Translations under genes and position numbers: made by a program
Assembly (NCBI RefSeq): GCF_001695835.1
Contig: NZ_MBSO01000023.1
Coordinates: 124,001-188,000 of the forward strand
Direction of reading: 5' to 3'
DNA: 64,000 bases
From: Ensifer sp. LC11
GTDB lineage: Bacteria > Pseudomonadota > Alphaproteobacteria > Rhizobiales > Rhizobiaceae
Part shown: positions 1 to 9,152 of the stretch, piece by piece
Numbering within the stretch: the stretch's first letter is position 1
How the letters are laid out: each line of letters starts with the position of its first letter
The notes under the pieces: generated by a model
What the model was told of the DNA's origin: nothing
Database searches by the model: none
The model's input: the letters and a program-made list of their open reading frames with translations, nothing else

Positions 1-351
1 ATGCTGACCTTCCTGGAGACGGAAATCAGCCCGCCGGAAGGCTCGCTCGGGACCGCGATCAGGACGACGCAGCAGCCCCATCCGCGTGACGACGCGCTGT
101 CGATGGGGCTCGGCTGGCAGCTTGGCAACGGCTATCTCGACAAAAACGGCGCCCTTGGCGGCTATCAGAGTTACATGGCCTTCGACCCCGCCCGCAAAGT
201 CGGGGTGTTCGTCTTCGGCAATACCAGCGGCGGCAGGGCCGGCGGCGTCCTGACGGCAACCGGCCGCAGATTGCTCGGCGATCTGCGTGGATTGGCGGCG
301 ACTCCCTCGAGTTTCCCCCATCCAGCGACAATCCCGAAATGCCCTGGCTAA
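1..351 (+). CDS. Class C beta-lactamase-like serine hydrolase, C-terminal fragment
   Basis: The 5' part of this gene lies outside the window, and the ATG at base 1 is probably internal. The visible 116 residues match the C-terminal part of the AmpC/esterase/D-peptidase superfamily: an opening M-L-x-F-L-E helix, then M-G-L-G-W-Q, then G-G-Y-Q-S-Y-x-x-F-D-P-x-x-x-V-G-V-x-V-x-x-N-T, where the family has the strand and loop following the third active-site motif. The S-x-x-K and Y-x-N motifs would be upstream. These enzymes are often exported and hydrolyse beta-lactams, D-amino-acid peptides or esters; nothing here decides which. The stop codon overlaps the start of a rhizobial repeat-like stretch. 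Confidence 0.7.
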   Translation: MLTFLETEISPPEGSLGTAIRTTQQPHPRDDALSMGLGWQLGNGYLDKNGALGGYQSYMAFDPARKVGVFVFGNTSGGRAGGVLTATGRRLLGDLRGLAATPSSFPHPATIPKCPG

Positions 352-410
352 GGCATCTTCTCCGCTTTCAGTGATTGCGGCGAAGGCTCTCGTCTTCTGG
401 GGCAGAGAGC
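348..410. repeat. Partial rhizobial intergenic repeat (short arm)
   Basis: The stretch GGCATCTTCTCCGCTT here is identical to a stretch at 19983-20000 and resembles the block at 43484-43500. It looks like a decayed end of the same palindromic repeat family; the partner arm is not clear. Low to moderate confidence. Confidence 0.4.
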
Positions 411-490
411 CGATTACCTCGGAGGCGGCCGAGGCTGCGAGACGTGCCCAACCGCGGCCGACCAGGCCAGGTTTGTTACGGTCTGTCCCT

Positions 491-509
491 GGGCGGCGTT
501 CCGCCGCCC
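491..509. terminator. Hairpin between convergent genes
   Basis: GGGCGGC and GCCGCCC form a perfect 7-bp stem with a 5-base loop (498-502), followed on the plus strand by a short T run. It sits between the end of the plus-strand hydrolase (351) and the end of the minus-strand RND gene (539), so it could serve either transcript. Confidence 0.45.
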
Positions 510-538
510 GTTTGGCCGCGCCGAGCGGATCGTGGCCG

Positions 539-3500
539 CTATTCCGCCGCCACGGCCGCGGGATAGCTGACCGGTGTCTGGATCTCGGCATCGATCTCGT
601 CGGCTTTTTCCGGTCCGGCCACGCCCTTCTTGGGTTCGCGGCCGAAGAAGAGCGCATAGCCGGCGGGCAGCACCAGAATGGTCAGCACCGTTGCGACCAG
701 AATGCCGCCCATCATGGCGTAGGCGAGCGGTCCCCAGAAGACGCCGCGGGAAATCGGGATCAGCGCCAGAACCGCCGTCAATGCCGTGAGCGTGATCGGG
801 CGGAAGCGTCGGACGGCAGAGCCGATGATCGCCTCTGTACGATCCATGCCGGCGGCGATGTCCTGGTCGATCTGGTCGACCAGAATGATCGAGTTGCGCA
901 TGATGATGCCGAGCAGCGCGATGACGCCGAGGATCGCAACGAAGCCGAAGGGTGCGCCGCTGATCAGAAGCGCCGCAGCGGCACCGATGATGCCGAGCGG
1001 GCCGGTGGCGAGCACCAGCATCGCCTTGCCGAAATGCTGCAGCTGCACCATCAGAAGGATGACGATGACGCCCAGCATGATCGGCGCCTTGGCAGCGATC
1101 GAGGCCTGACTTTCGGCCGAATCCTCGGCCCCGCCCTGAATGGCGATCGAGTAACCGGCGGGCAGGCTGTCGCGCAGCGACTGCATGTCGCCAAACATCT
1201 TCATCGCCATGTCGTTCGGCTGGACACCATCCGGCAGGGTGCCGCGCACGGTAATGGTCGGCAGGCGGTCGCGCCGCCATTCGATGCCCTGTTCGAGCAC
1301 GGGCACGACCTTGGCGACCTGCGAAAGCGGCACGAAACCACCGAAGTCGGTCGGGATGTAAATCGAGTCGACCGAGCTTAAGAGCTTGCGGCTGTCGGCC
1401 GGTTCGCGGGCGACAATCGCCACCGTCTCCTCGCCGTCGCGGAAATTGTCGAGAGGCGCACCGGTGACGCTTGCCTGCAGCATCTGGCGGATGCGCTGGG
1501 AGGTCACGCCAAGCGCACGGGCGCGATCCTGGTCGATGACCAGCTTCATGCCCGGCACCGGCTCAAGCCAATCGTCATGAACAGCGCCAAGCTCAGGGTT
1601 CTCATGGAACTTCGCCTTCACCCGGTCGGCAATGCGCCTGACCTCTTCGCGGTCCGGCCCCATGACGCGCATCTGCACCGGCCAGCCGGTCGGCGGGCCG
1701 AGGAACAGGCGATCGACCTTGGTGCGGATCGACGGGAAGTCGGAAGCAAGGATCGCGCGCATCTTGGCGATCAGCCGTTCGCGCGCCGGCTCGTCCTTGG
1801 CCATCACCAGGAGCTGGGCGAAGTTCGGATTGCGCAACTGCTGGTCGAGCGGCAGGAAGAAGCGCGGGGCGCCCTCGCCGATATAGGTGGCGATGAAGCG
1901 CTTGTCTTCGTCGTCCATCATGCGGGCTTCGAGTGCCTTGGCCTGCTTCTCCACTTCCTTGATGCTGCTGCCCTCGGGCAGCCAGAGATCGACGAGAATT
2001 TCCGGCCGCGACGATTGCGGGAAGAAGTTCTTCGGAATGAACTGGAAAGCCCAGAGGCTGACGAAGAAGATGACGAGCGTCGTCGACAGAACGATAATGC
2101 GGTGGCGCACGGCCCAGGTGACCGTCGAGCGCAGGTTGCGATAGAAGCGCGTGTCGAAGACGTCGTGATGGTTGCCCGCGTGGCTGCGCTGCTTCAGGAG
2201 CATGTTGCCAAGCCAGGGCGTGAAGTAGACCGCCACAAACCAGGAGACGACCAGCGCGATGCCGACCACATAAAACAGCGAGCGCACATATTCGCCGGCG
2301 GTGGAGGCAGCGAAGCCGACGGGAATGAAACCGGCCGTGGTGATCAACGTGCCGGTCAGCATCGGAAAGGCGGTGGAGGTATAGGCGAAGCTTGCGGCCT
2401 CGACCTTGACGAGCCCCTCCTCCAGCTTTCGCTCCATCATTTCCACCACGATCATGGCGTCGTCGACCAGAAGACCGAGCGCAATGATCAGTGCGCCGAG
2501 CGAGATGCGCTGCAAATCGATGCCGAGTTCGTACATGATGGCAAAGGTCGCAGCCAGTACCAGCGGGATCGTGATCGCGATCACCAGCCCCGAGCGCCAG
2601 CCGATCGACAGGAACGACACGACGAGCACGATCACCAAAGCCTCGCCGAGCGCCTTCATGAATTCGCCGACCGCTTCTTTCACCACTTCCGGCTGGTTGG
2701 AAACCTGGTCGACCTTGACGCCATAGGGCAAGGACGACTCGAAGCGTTCATAGGTCGCCTCGACCGCCTTGCCGACATCGGTCACCTTGAAGCCTTTGGC
2801 CATGACGACGCCGATCTGCACGCTGTCCTGACCGTTGAAGCGGAACTTGCGCGAATAGGGATCCTCGAGCCCGGAGCTTACCGTGGCGATATCGCCGAGG
2901 CGGGTGATCTGACCACCCGCCCGAAGCCGGAGGTTCTTCAGATCCTCGACCTTATCGAGGCTGCCTTCCACGGAAATGCGCACTGAGCGCGTGCCGGTGT
3001 CGACGGAGCCGGCCGGATCGATGTTGTTCTGGCCGGCAATCGTGTTGCGCAGGTCGTTGAGTGTCAGGCCGCGTTCAGCCAGCACTTGCGAGGAGACGTC
3101 GATATAGATCTTCTCCGGCTGGTCGCCGATGATCACAGCCTTCTCGACGCCCGGCGTCGTCAACAGCATGTCACGCGCCTGGATCGCGAATTTCTTTAGC
3201 TCCGGATAGCTGTATCCCTCGCCGCTCAGCGAATTGAGCGTGATGAAGGTGTCGCCAAACTCGTCGTTGAAATAGGGACCGAGCAGACCTTCCGGCAGTT
3301 CGTTGGAAATGTCGCCGACCTTCTTGCGGACCTGGTAGAAGGCGTCGGCCACCTGCTGCGCGTTGGTGTCGCCCTCGACCTGCAGGGTGATGATCGCGCT
3401 GCCCGCGCGGGTGTAGGAGCGCACGAAATCGAGATGAGGCGTTTCCTGCAGCTTGCGCTCGATCTTGTTGACGACCTGATCCTGCATTTCCTCGATCGAG

Positions 3501-3694
3501 GCACCGGGCCAGAAAGCCTGCACAACCATGACGCGGAAGGTGAAGTCCGGGTCTTCCTTCTGCCCCATGCGCATCAGGCCGAAAGCGCCGGCAAGAATGA
3601 TGAGGCCAAACAGGAAGCGCGCCATGCTTGGATGCGCGATCGCCCAGCGCGAAAGGTTGAAGGGCCGCTTTTCTTCGGAGGAGGAGGTGGTCAT
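539..3694 (-). CDS. RND efflux pump inner-membrane transporter
   Basis: This is a 1051-residue resistance-nodulation-division permease, the normal length for the HAE1/AcrB-type family. It exchanges protons for export of drugs, solvents or metabolites. A first membrane helix lies near residues 20-40, followed by a large periplasmic loop with the porter-domain pattern W-P-G-A-x-x-E-E-M. The TM4 motif G-L-L-V-D-D-A-M-I-V-V-E carries the paired acidic residues of the proton relay. A second periplasmic loop and a C-terminal helix bundle follow. An ATG at 3721 overlaps the adaptor stop, but the ATG at 3694 has the better upstream purine tract (GGAAACGAG). It is last in the tetR-adaptor-pump operon. 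No outer-membrane factor gene is adjacent, so a TolC-type protein elsewhere is inferred. The substrate is unknown. Confidence 0.93.
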   Translation of the reverse strand: MTTSSSEEKRPFNLSRWAIAHPSMARFLFGLIILAGAFGLMRMGQKEDPDFTFRVMVVQAFWPGASIEEMQDQVVNKIERKLQETPHLDFVRSYTRAGSAIITLQVEGDTNAQQVADAFYQVRKKVGDISNELPEGLLGPYFNDEFGDTFITLNSLSGEGYSYPELKKFAIQARDMLLTTPGVEKAVIIGDQPEKIYIDVSSQVLAERGLTLNDLRNTIAGQNNIDPAGSVDTGTRSVRISVEGSLDKVEDLKNLRLRAGGQITRLGDIATVSSGLEDPYSRKFRFNGQDSVQIGVVMAKGFKVTDVGKAVEATYERFESSLPYGVKVDQVSNQPEVVKEAVGEFMKALGEALVIVLVVSFLSIGWRSGLVIAITIPLVLAATFAIMYELGIDLQRISLGALIIALGLLVDDAMIVVEMMERKLEEGLVKVEAASFAYTSTAFPMLTGTLITTAGFIPVGFAASTAGEYVRSLFYVVGIALVVSWFVAVYFTPWLGNMLLKQRSHAGNHHDVFDTRFYRNLRSTVTWAVRHRIIVLSTTLVIFFVSLWAFQFIPKNFFPQSSRPEILVDLWLPEGSSIKEVEKQAKALEARMMDDEDKRFIATYIGEGAPRFFLPLDQQLRNPNFAQLLVMAKDEPARERLIAKMRAILASDFPSIRTKVDRLFLGPPTGWPVQMRVMGPDREEVRRIADRVKAKFHENPELGAVHDDWLEPVPGMKLVIDQDRARALGVTSQRIRQMLQASVTGAPLDNFRDGEETVAIVAREPADSRKLLSSVDSIYIPTDFGGFVPLSQVAKVVPVLEQGIEWRRDRLPTITVRGTLPDGVQPNDMAMKMFGDMQSLRDSLPAGYSIAIQGGAEDSAESQASIAAKAPIMLGVIVILLMVQLQHFGKAMLVLATGPLGIIGAAAALLISGAPFGFVAILGVIALLGIIMRNSIILVDQIDQDIAAGMDRTEAIIGSAVRRFRPITLTALTAVLALIPISRGVFWGPLAYAMMGGILVATVLTILVLPAGYALFFGREPKKGVAGPEKADEIDAEIQTPVSYPAAVAAE

Positions 3695-3720
3695 CGGCTC
3701 GTTTCCGCGGTTCTTGGGCA

Positions 3721-4869
3721 TCAGCGAACGAGGCGGGCTTCGCCTGCCGAAGCAGACTGGTGCGCCGTCTCGTTGGAGATCGTCACTTTGAGATCATCGG
3801 TCATGAACTGCGTTCCGGCGGCGACGACGAGATCACCGACATTGAGGCCATCCGTGACCCGGACACCGTCACCGGTGAAATCGGCGAGCGTGACCGGACG
3901 GCTGCGGACCGTTTCCGTGCCGCGGTCGACGACCCAGACGATCGGATAACCATCCTTCTGCGCCAGCGCGCTCAAAGGCACGGAGACGAAGGGGACGCTA
4001 TTGCCAGTGGAAGCTTCAACGGTCGCCGTCATGCCGAGCAGGACCCGCGGATCGTTGGGCAGACTGACGCGCACCGAGAAGGTGCGTGACTGCTGGTCGG
4101 CGCTGCCGGCGACCTCGCGCACAGTCCCGTCGAGCGACAGGCCTGCATCCGACCAGATCCCGATCTCGACCGGCAGGCCCGCGCGGAAATTGGCGATCTC
4201 CGTCTCGGGTACCGCGACCTGGACTTCCTTTTCGCCTTCGACGGCGACGGTCGCAACCGGCGTTCCGGAGCCGACGACCTGGCCGACATCGGCATTGATC
4301 GTGGTGACGATACCGGGCCGATCGGCGACGAGGCTCGTATAGACGACCTGGTTCTGCGCCTGGGACAATGCCGACTTCGCGGCGTCGCGGGTGGCTGTGG
4401 CCTGGTTGTAGCTCAGCACCGCCTGATCGAATTGCGCCTGCGAGGCGAACTTCCTGGCAAGCAGCTGCTCGGCGCGATCGCGCACGAGCTTGACCGTCTC
4501 GACCTGACGCTCGGCCGCATCCAGATTGGCTGAAGCGCTGCGGACCGCGAGCTCATAGTCGGTCGCATCGATACGAGCGAGCAGATCTCCGACCTTCACA
4601 CGGTCACCGACATTGACGACGCGCTCGACGATTTTGCCGCTGACGCGGAAGCCGAGGTTCATTTCGGTTCGCGCCCGAACGGAACCGGAATAGCTGAGCT
4701 GACGCACATTGTCGGTCTGGGCGATCTCGACAACCTTGACCGGCCGGACGGCTTCAGTGGTTTCGGCCTTTTCCTCGGAGCAGCCGACCAGCGCTATCGA
4801 GAGGGTCGAGAGGAGCGCGGCAGTGGCAAAGAATGAAATACGGCGGCGAAATTCAATAGGCATAAACAT
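3721..4869 (-). CDS. RND efflux periplasmic adaptor (membrane fusion lipoprotein)
   Basis: A 382-residue HlyD/AcrA-type adaptor that links the RND pump to an outer-membrane channel. The N-terminus has basic residues, a hydrophobic stretch and a lipobox ending L-V-G-C with Cys30, so it should be a lipoprotein held on the periplasmic face of the inner membrane. The lipoyl half-motif near residues 65-85 (G-x-I-x-x-x-x-V-x-x-G-D-x-V-K-x-G-D-L-L) precedes a coiled-coil hairpin and beta-barrel. The start at 4869 is chosen because AGGAG lies 7 bases upstream; a longer ATG at 4905 has no such site and would bury the signal peptide. Its stop overlaps an alternative start of the pump gene, which indicates translational coupling. 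Confidence 0.92.
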   Translation of the reverse strand: MFMPIEFRRRISFFATAALLSTLSIALVGCSEEKAETTEAVRPVKVVEIAQTDNVRQLSYSGSVRARTEMNLGFRVSGKIVERVVNVGDRVKVGDLLARIDATDYELAVRSASANLDAAERQVETVKLVRDRAEQLLARKFASQAQFDQAVLSYNQATATRDAAKSALSQAQNQVVYTSLVADRPGIVTTINADVGQVVGSGTPVATVAVEGEKEVQVAVPETEIANFRAGLPVEIGIWSDAGLSLDGTVREVAGSADQQSRTFSVRVSLPNDPRVLLGMTATVEASTGNSVPFVSVPLSALAQKDGYPIVWVVDRGTETVRSRPVTLADFTGDGVRVTDGLNVGDLVVAAGTQFMTDDLKVTISNETAHQSASAGEARLVR

Positions 4870-4926
4870 ATTCCCACTCCTGAAATGAGGCCGACGCCGC
4901 GCCACGCAGCACCGGAAGTATTCCGG

Positions 4927-5535
4927 CTAGACCGTCAGCGCCTTGATCGCGAATTCAATGACCTCTTCCGGGCTCACACGGTCAGACTTGTTCAGACATT
5001 GAGCGACCATTTGCGGATGGCAGAGCGTGATGGTCGCGGCACCAAAGCAACGCGACGCCACATCGGCGTCCTGTTCCGGGAATTCGCCGGCAGCGATCCC
5101 TTCGCGAATGACATCGGCGAGAAGCGCGTCGATCCGTTCGATATGCTTGTCTATGACGTGCCAGTCGCGTTCGATGGCGACGACGACCATCTCGTGCACC
5201 TTCGTGTCGTCAAGCATGAGCTCGACCGTCATCTGGTGCTGTGCATGCACGTAACGGCGCAGGCGCTCGCGCGCGCTCAACGGCAGCTGGCAGATCTCCT
5301 GTGCCATCTGGTAGCTGGCCGCAAGCATGCGTGCGCAAAGTGCCTGATGGATCTCGGTCTTCGACGCGAAGAAGCGATAGATGTTCGCCGGCGACATGCC
5401 GAGCTCGCGGGCGATATCGGCAACATTGGTCTTGCTGTAGCCGAAATGCCGGAACAACCCCTCCGCGGCATCGAGAATGCGCGTGATGTTGTCCTGCCGC
5501 GTCTGCTCCGCAACGGTATCGCTGGTCACCGGCAT
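4927..5535 (-). CDS. TetR-family repressor of the efflux operon
   Basis: A 202-residue TetR-type regulator. The N-terminal helix-turn-helix spans about residues 17-63 (I-L-D-A-A-E-G-L-F-R-x-F-G-Y, then A-D-I-A-R-E-L-G-M-S-P-A-N-I-Y-R-F-F), which is typical of the family. The C-terminal ligand domain is not diagnostic. It is the first gene of the operon, 57 bases before the adaptor on the same strand, and a perfect inverted repeat lies 18 bases upstream of its start. That arrangement points to autorepression and control of the pump genes in response to a pump substrate. The ATG follows GGCAGGGA. Confidence 0.92.
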   Translation of the reverse strand: MPVTSDTVAEQTRQDNITRILDAAEGLFRHFGYSKTNVADIARELGMSPANIYRFFASKTEIHQALCARMLAASYQMAQEICQLPLSARERLRRYVHAQHQMTVELMLDDTKVHEMVVVAIERDWHVIDKHIERIDALLADVIREGIAAGEFPEQDADVASRCFGAATITLCHPQMVAQCLNKSDRVSPEEVIEFAIKALTV

Positions 5536-5553
5536 TCCCTGCCTTTCAGTTTA

Positions 5554-5597
5554 CGATTTACGACTGACGAATTTTGTATTTCGTCAGTCGTAAATCG
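5554..5597. promoter_or_regulatory. Perfect 18-bp inverted repeat, probable TetR operator
   Basis: CGATTTACGACTGACGAA at 5554-5571 is repeated as its exact reverse complement at 5580-5597, separated by the 8 bases 5572-5579. The repeat lies just upstream of the tetR start at 5535 and is strikingly AT-richer than its surroundings. TetR proteins bind as dimers to such dyads, usually over their own promoter. The arms are long enough for two overlapping half-site pairs, as in the QacR/TtgR type. Binding itself is inferred. Confidence 0.8.
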
Positions 5598-5779
5598 AAA
5601 TGGGACAATGGTCAATGGTAAAAGACCAGTTCGGCGATCACGATTTGGGACCGGCGACGGTCAGCAAATCCCCGCCGGCCCCTCACGGACGCCCTTGCGG
5701 GCCCAATGGCCGTTGACTCGACACGCTCTGGTGGTTAGTGGCGCAAATCACGCACTCTGCTCGAAAGGGTTAACAAACC

Positions 5780-6748
5780 ATGGCCACCGGTCTCATCGCT
5801 CTCCTCGACGACATTGCAGCGATCGCCAAAATGGCGGCCGCGTCGCTGGACGACGTTGCCGCCCAAACGGCGAAGGCCAGCGCCAAGGCGGCCGGGGTGG
5901 TCATCGATGACGCAGCGGTGACCCCGCGCTATGTGGTGGGGCTGACGCCTGAGCGAGAACTGCCGATCATCGCGCGCATTGCCTACGGTTCGCTCAAGAA
6001 CAAGCTGCTCTTCCTTCTGCCCGGCGCGCTCCTGCTCAGCTACTTCGCCCCCTGGGCGATCACGCCGCTATTGATGCTGGGCGGCATCTATCTCTGCTAC
6101 GAAGGAGCCGAGAAGCTTTATGGCGCCGTTTTCCCGCATGCGGCCCACGCCCATGAAGAGGCGGTGCTCGGCGAGAAGAGCGATCCGGCAGCGCTTGAGA
6201 ACGAGAAAATTTCCGGCGCCATCCGCACCGACTTCATTCTGTCGGCCGAGATCATGGCGCTGACGCTGTCGACGGTCGCCGATGCGGGCATCTACATGCA
6301 GGGTGCGGTTTTGGCGGGCGTCGGCATCCTGATCACGCTCGCCGTCTACGGCGTCGTGGCGCTGATCGTCAAAGCCGACGATGCCGGCGTCGCGCTGGCG
6401 AAGAACCCGCTGTCGGCCTTGCGCCTCTTCGGTCGCGGGCTCGTTCTTGGCATGCCGATCTTCCTGAAAGTTCTGGCCGCAATCGGCACGGCCGCCATGC
6501 TCTGGGTCGGCGGCAGCATCCTCGTGCACGGCATGGCGCAACTCGGTCAGGCCGGGCCGGAGCATTTCATCCACGACATATCAGAGGGCGTCGCCCATGC
6601 GCTGGCGTTCGCCCCGGGCGTTATCGGCTGGCTCACGACCTCGGCGCTCCAGGCGCTGCTTGCCATCCTGGTCGGTGGCGCAACGATCATCGTGATGGGC
6701 AGCATCGTCGCGCCGATCTGGAAGCAGCTGCGGCCGGCAAAGAGCTAG
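5780..6748 (+). CDS. DUF808 family inner-membrane protein (YedI-like)
   Basis: A 322-residue integral membrane protein of the DUF808/YedI family, whose biochemical role is not established. Recognisable features are the N-terminal L-L-D-D-I-A-A-I-A-K-M-A-A region followed by D-D-x-A-x-Q-T-x-K-A, the K-x-x-G-V-V-x-D-D-A-A-V-T-P-x-Y-V segment near residues 38-55, and the L-Y-G-A-V-F-P-H-x-x-H stretch around residue 112. Several hydrophobic segments follow (about residues 75-110, 165-200, 225-260, 285-315). It stands alone between a possible terminator downstream and the efflux regulator upstream. It is unlikely to belong to either neighbour's pathway. Confidence 0.85.
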   Translation: MATGLIALLDDIAAIAKMAAASLDDVAAQTAKASAKAAGVVIDDAAVTPRYVVGLTPERELPIIARIAYGSLKNKLLFLLPGALLLSYFAPWAITPLLMLGGIYLCYEGAEKLYGAVFPHAAHAHEEAVLGEKSDPAALENEKISGAIRTDFILSAEIMALTLSTVADAGIYMQGAVLAGVGILITLAVYGVVALIVKADDAGVALAKNPLSALRLFGRGLVLGMPIFLKVLAAIGTAAMLWVGGSILVHGMAQLGQAGPEHFIHDISEGVAHALAFAPGVIGWLTTSALQALLAILVGGATIIVMGSIVAPIWKQLRPAKS

Positions 6749-6771
6749 GGCCCCCGCGGGATCTATGGAGT

Positions 6772-6793
6772 GGGAGGCCGCTTCAGGCCTCCC
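6772..6793. terminator. Bidirectional hairpin between convergent genes
   Basis: GGGAGGCC and GGCCTCCC form a perfect 8-bp stem with a 6-base loop (6780-6785), located between the ends of the DUF808 gene (6748) and the ureohydrolase gene (6823). There is no strong T tract on either side, so it may act only as an RNA end stabiliser. Confidence 0.5.
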
Positions 6794-6822
6794 GGCAATC
6801 CGTCTGCGGTTTCTCCGCTAGC

Positions 6823-7776
6823 CTAGCGCTTGTACTTAACACCCGGCAGAACGCAGAGCATTTCATAAAGCAGGTTCGCCGCGGTGATCGCCGTCGTTCC
6901 GGTTGTGTCGAACGGCGGGCTCACTTCCACGAGATCGGCGCCGACGAGATTGAGTCCGCGGCAGCCGCGGATGATTTCGATCGCCTGGATGACGGTCAGC
7001 CCGCCGATCTCGGGCGTGCCGGTGCCGGGCGCATAGGCCGGATCGAGGCTATCAATGTCGAAGGTCAGATAGGTTTTGTGGTCACCGATCCTGGCGCGGA
7101 TCTTTTCGATCAGCGGCACGAGCGACTTGTGCCAGCATTCCTCGGCCGGGACGACGGTGAAGCCCTTGTCGCGCGACCAATCAAAGTCGTCGGACGCATA
7201 GCCGGTGCCGCGCAGACCGATCTGGAAGACGAGGTTGGGATTGAGGCAACCATCCTCGAAGGCGCGGCGAAACGGCGTGCCGTGTGCAATCTTTTCGCCG
7301 AACATCGTGTCGTTGATATCCGCATGGGCGTCGACATGGATGAGCGCGACCGGCCCATGTTTTTCGGCAATCGCCTTCAGGATCGGATAGCTGATCGTGT
7401 GATCGCCGCCGAGCGTCAGCGGAATGCAATCATGCTTGAGGATCTCACCGATGTTGCGGGTGATGATCTCCATGTTGGCCGGCAGGTTGAAGGTGTTGAT
7501 GGCGATGTCGCCGATGTCGGCCACCTGCAGGCTTTCAAAGGGGGCAGCGCCCGTCGCCATGTTGTAGGGGCGGATCATCACGGATTCGGCGCGGATCTGG
7601 CGCGGCCCGTAGCGCGTTCCGGAACGGTTGGAGGCGCCGATATCCATGGGGATGCCAACGAAGCAGGCATCGAGGCCCGCCGCCGACGTCGCGGCCGGAA
7701 GGCGCATCATCGTTCCCGGACCGCCGAAACGGGGCATGTCGTTGCCGCCGAGCGGCTGGTTGAATATCTCTTCCAT
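6823..7776 (-). CDS. speB: Agmatinase/guanidinobutyrase-type ureohydrolase
   Basis: A 317-residue Mn-dependent ureohydrolase that removes urea from a guanidino compound. The metal-binding motifs are all present: G-G-D-H at 123-126, D-A-H-A-D at 149-153 and D-I-D-S-L-D-P near residue 240. The opening Q-P-L-G-G-N-D-M-P-R-F-G-G followed by M-M-R-L-P is typical of the GbuA/GpuA branch, so 4-guanidinobutyrate is as likely a substrate as agmatine. The products would be 4-aminobutyrate or putrescine. It is divergent from a Pot-type transporter operon starting at 8017, in keeping with catabolism of imported guanidino compounds. The ATG is preceded by GGGAGAG. The symbol is assigned by family only. 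Confidence 0.85.
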   Translation of the reverse strand: MEEIFNQPLGGNDMPRFGGPGTMMRLPAATSAAGLDACFVGIPMDIGASNRSGTRYGPRQIRAESVMIRPYNMATGAAPFESLQVADIGDIAINTFNLPANMEIITRNIGEILKHDCIPLTLGGDHTISYPILKAIAEKHGPVALIHVDAHADINDTMFGEKIAHGTPFRRAFEDGCLNPNLVFQIGLRGTGYASDDFDWSRDKGFTVVPAEECWHKSLVPLIEKIRARIGDHKTYLTFDIDSLDPAYAPGTGTPEIGGLTVIQAIEIIRGCRGLNLVGADLVEVSPPFDTTGTTAITAANLLYEMLCVLPGVKYKR

Positions 7777-8016
7777 GGAGGCTCTCCCTTTTGATTTCGC
7801 CGGAACCTATCAGGCGCTGCGGACCGAGAAATGCCCATTGATCGAATGTTACTTCGATCGCGATCAAACCAATACGTCCAACACAGCGAAGGCAGGCGTC
7901 GATTGCCATGTACGACGGCGCCCGGCCTGCCGCACCTAGCCAAAGGGAGTGTTGCCCTCGCAGGACCCGCCGATCACTTTGGCGAAAACAATAATACGAT
8001 GTCCTTGGGAGGAACC

Positions 8017-9123
8017 ATGCAAAACTTAACTCGCACCGCCCTGCGCTCCATCGTTGCGGCATCGCTCGCCGCCATCTCGGCCTCAACCACGGCCCAGGCG
8101 CAGGACAAGCTCTTCATCTACAATTTCTCCGACTACTTTGCCGAAGACACGGTCTCGAACTTCCAGGCGCGCACCGGCGTCGAGACGCGGGTCGACTTCT
8201 ACGATTCGCTCGAAGTTCTCGAAACCCGCCTGCTTGCCGGCGGCAGCGGCTTCGACGTCGCCTTTCCGAGTGCCACGGTCGGTGAACGCCTCATTCAATC
8301 CGGCGCGCTGAAGCCGATCGATGTGACGGCCCTTAAGAATTACGGCAATCTCGACAAGGACTTGCTGAAGCTCGTTGCCGAGCATGACCCGGAGAACAAG
8401 TACCTGGTCCCCTACATGTGGCTGACCACAGGCGTCGCCTACAATGCCAAGCTCGTGAGCGAGCGCCTGCCCAATGCACCTGTCAATAGCCTCGACATGT
8501 TCTTCAAGCCCGAGGTCGCGGAAAAATTCCAGGACTGCGGCATCGGCATCGTCGACGCGCCGAACGAAGTGATCCCGATCGCCCTCAACTATCTCGGCCT
8601 CGACCCATACTCCACCAAGCCTGATGATCTCGACAAGGCGAAGGAACTGCTGCTGAAGCTTCGTCCCTACATCCGCCACATGCAGAGCGGCCAGCTCGTG
8701 GCCGACATGGCCTCCGGTCAGCTCTGCCTGGCGCTGATGTGGAGCGGCGACGCCGGCATTGCCGCTGCTCGCGCCGAAGAGGCGGAGACCGGCGTCAAGG
8801 TCGACTATTCGATCCCGAAGGAGGGCACGATCATCTCCTTTGACACGATGGCGATCCCTGCCGATGCGCCTGATGCGGAGCAGGCGCTCGCCTTCATCGA
8901 CTATATCCTCGAGCCGAAGACAGTCGCCGCAATCAGCAACCATGTCTTCTACGCCAACGCCAATGCGGCGGCGACCGCTGAGGTGGAAGCGGGGATCCGC
9001 GACAACCCGAACATCTACCCTCCTGCCGAGGTCCGCTCCAAGCTCTTCGTCGACAAGTCGCTGCCGCCGCGCCAGACGCGCGAGCGCACCCGCGTCTGGT
9101 CGGCGTTCAGGGCCGGCCAGTAA
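8017..9123 (+). CDS. Polyamine ABC transporter substrate-binding protein (system A)
   Basis: A 368-residue periplasmic PotD/PotF-type binding protein. A signal peptide of about 28 residues ends at A-Q-A before Q-D-K. The mature N-terminus has the family pattern L-F-I-Y-N-F-S-D-Y-F, then F-x-x-R-T-G-V-E-T-R-V-D-F-Y-D-S, and L-L-A-G-G-S-G-F-D-V-A-F-P. Residues near 130-145 (Y-M-W-L-T-T-G-V-A-Y-N) resemble the ligand-lobe segment. The ATG at 8017 is preceded by GGGAGG at the right distance; starts further upstream lack one. It is the first of four genes (binding protein, ATPase, two permeases) transcribed away from the ureohydrolase. The ligand is probably putrescine, agmatine or a related cation, but residues alone do not settle this. 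Confidence 0.9.
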   Translation: MQNLTRTALRSIVAASLAAISASTTAQAQDKLFIYNFSDYFAEDTVSNFQARTGVETRVDFYDSLEVLETRLLAGGSGFDVAFPSATVGERLIQSGALKPIDVTALKNYGNLDKDLLKLVAEHDPENKYLVPYMWLTTGVAYNAKLVSERLPNAPVNSLDMFFKPEVAEKFQDCGIGIVDAPNEVIPIALNYLGLDPYSTKPDDLDKAKELLLKLRPYIRHMQSGQLVADMASGQLCLALMWSGDAGIAAARAEEAETGVKVDYSIPKEGTIISFDTMAIPADAPDAEQALAFIDYILEPKTVAAISNHVFYANANAAATAEVEAGIRDNPNIYPPAEVRSKLFVDKSLPPRQTRERTRVWSAFRAGQ

Positions 9124-9152
9124 GCGATCCGACAACAGCAGGACCAGACCCC

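Noticed and set aside
1577..2986. Long plus-strand open frame (469 codons) opposite the RND pump gene
   Set aside because: It is antisense to a clear RND coding sequence, has a low-complexity Arg/His/Asp-rich translation and no ribosome site; it results from high GC in the real gene's third positions.
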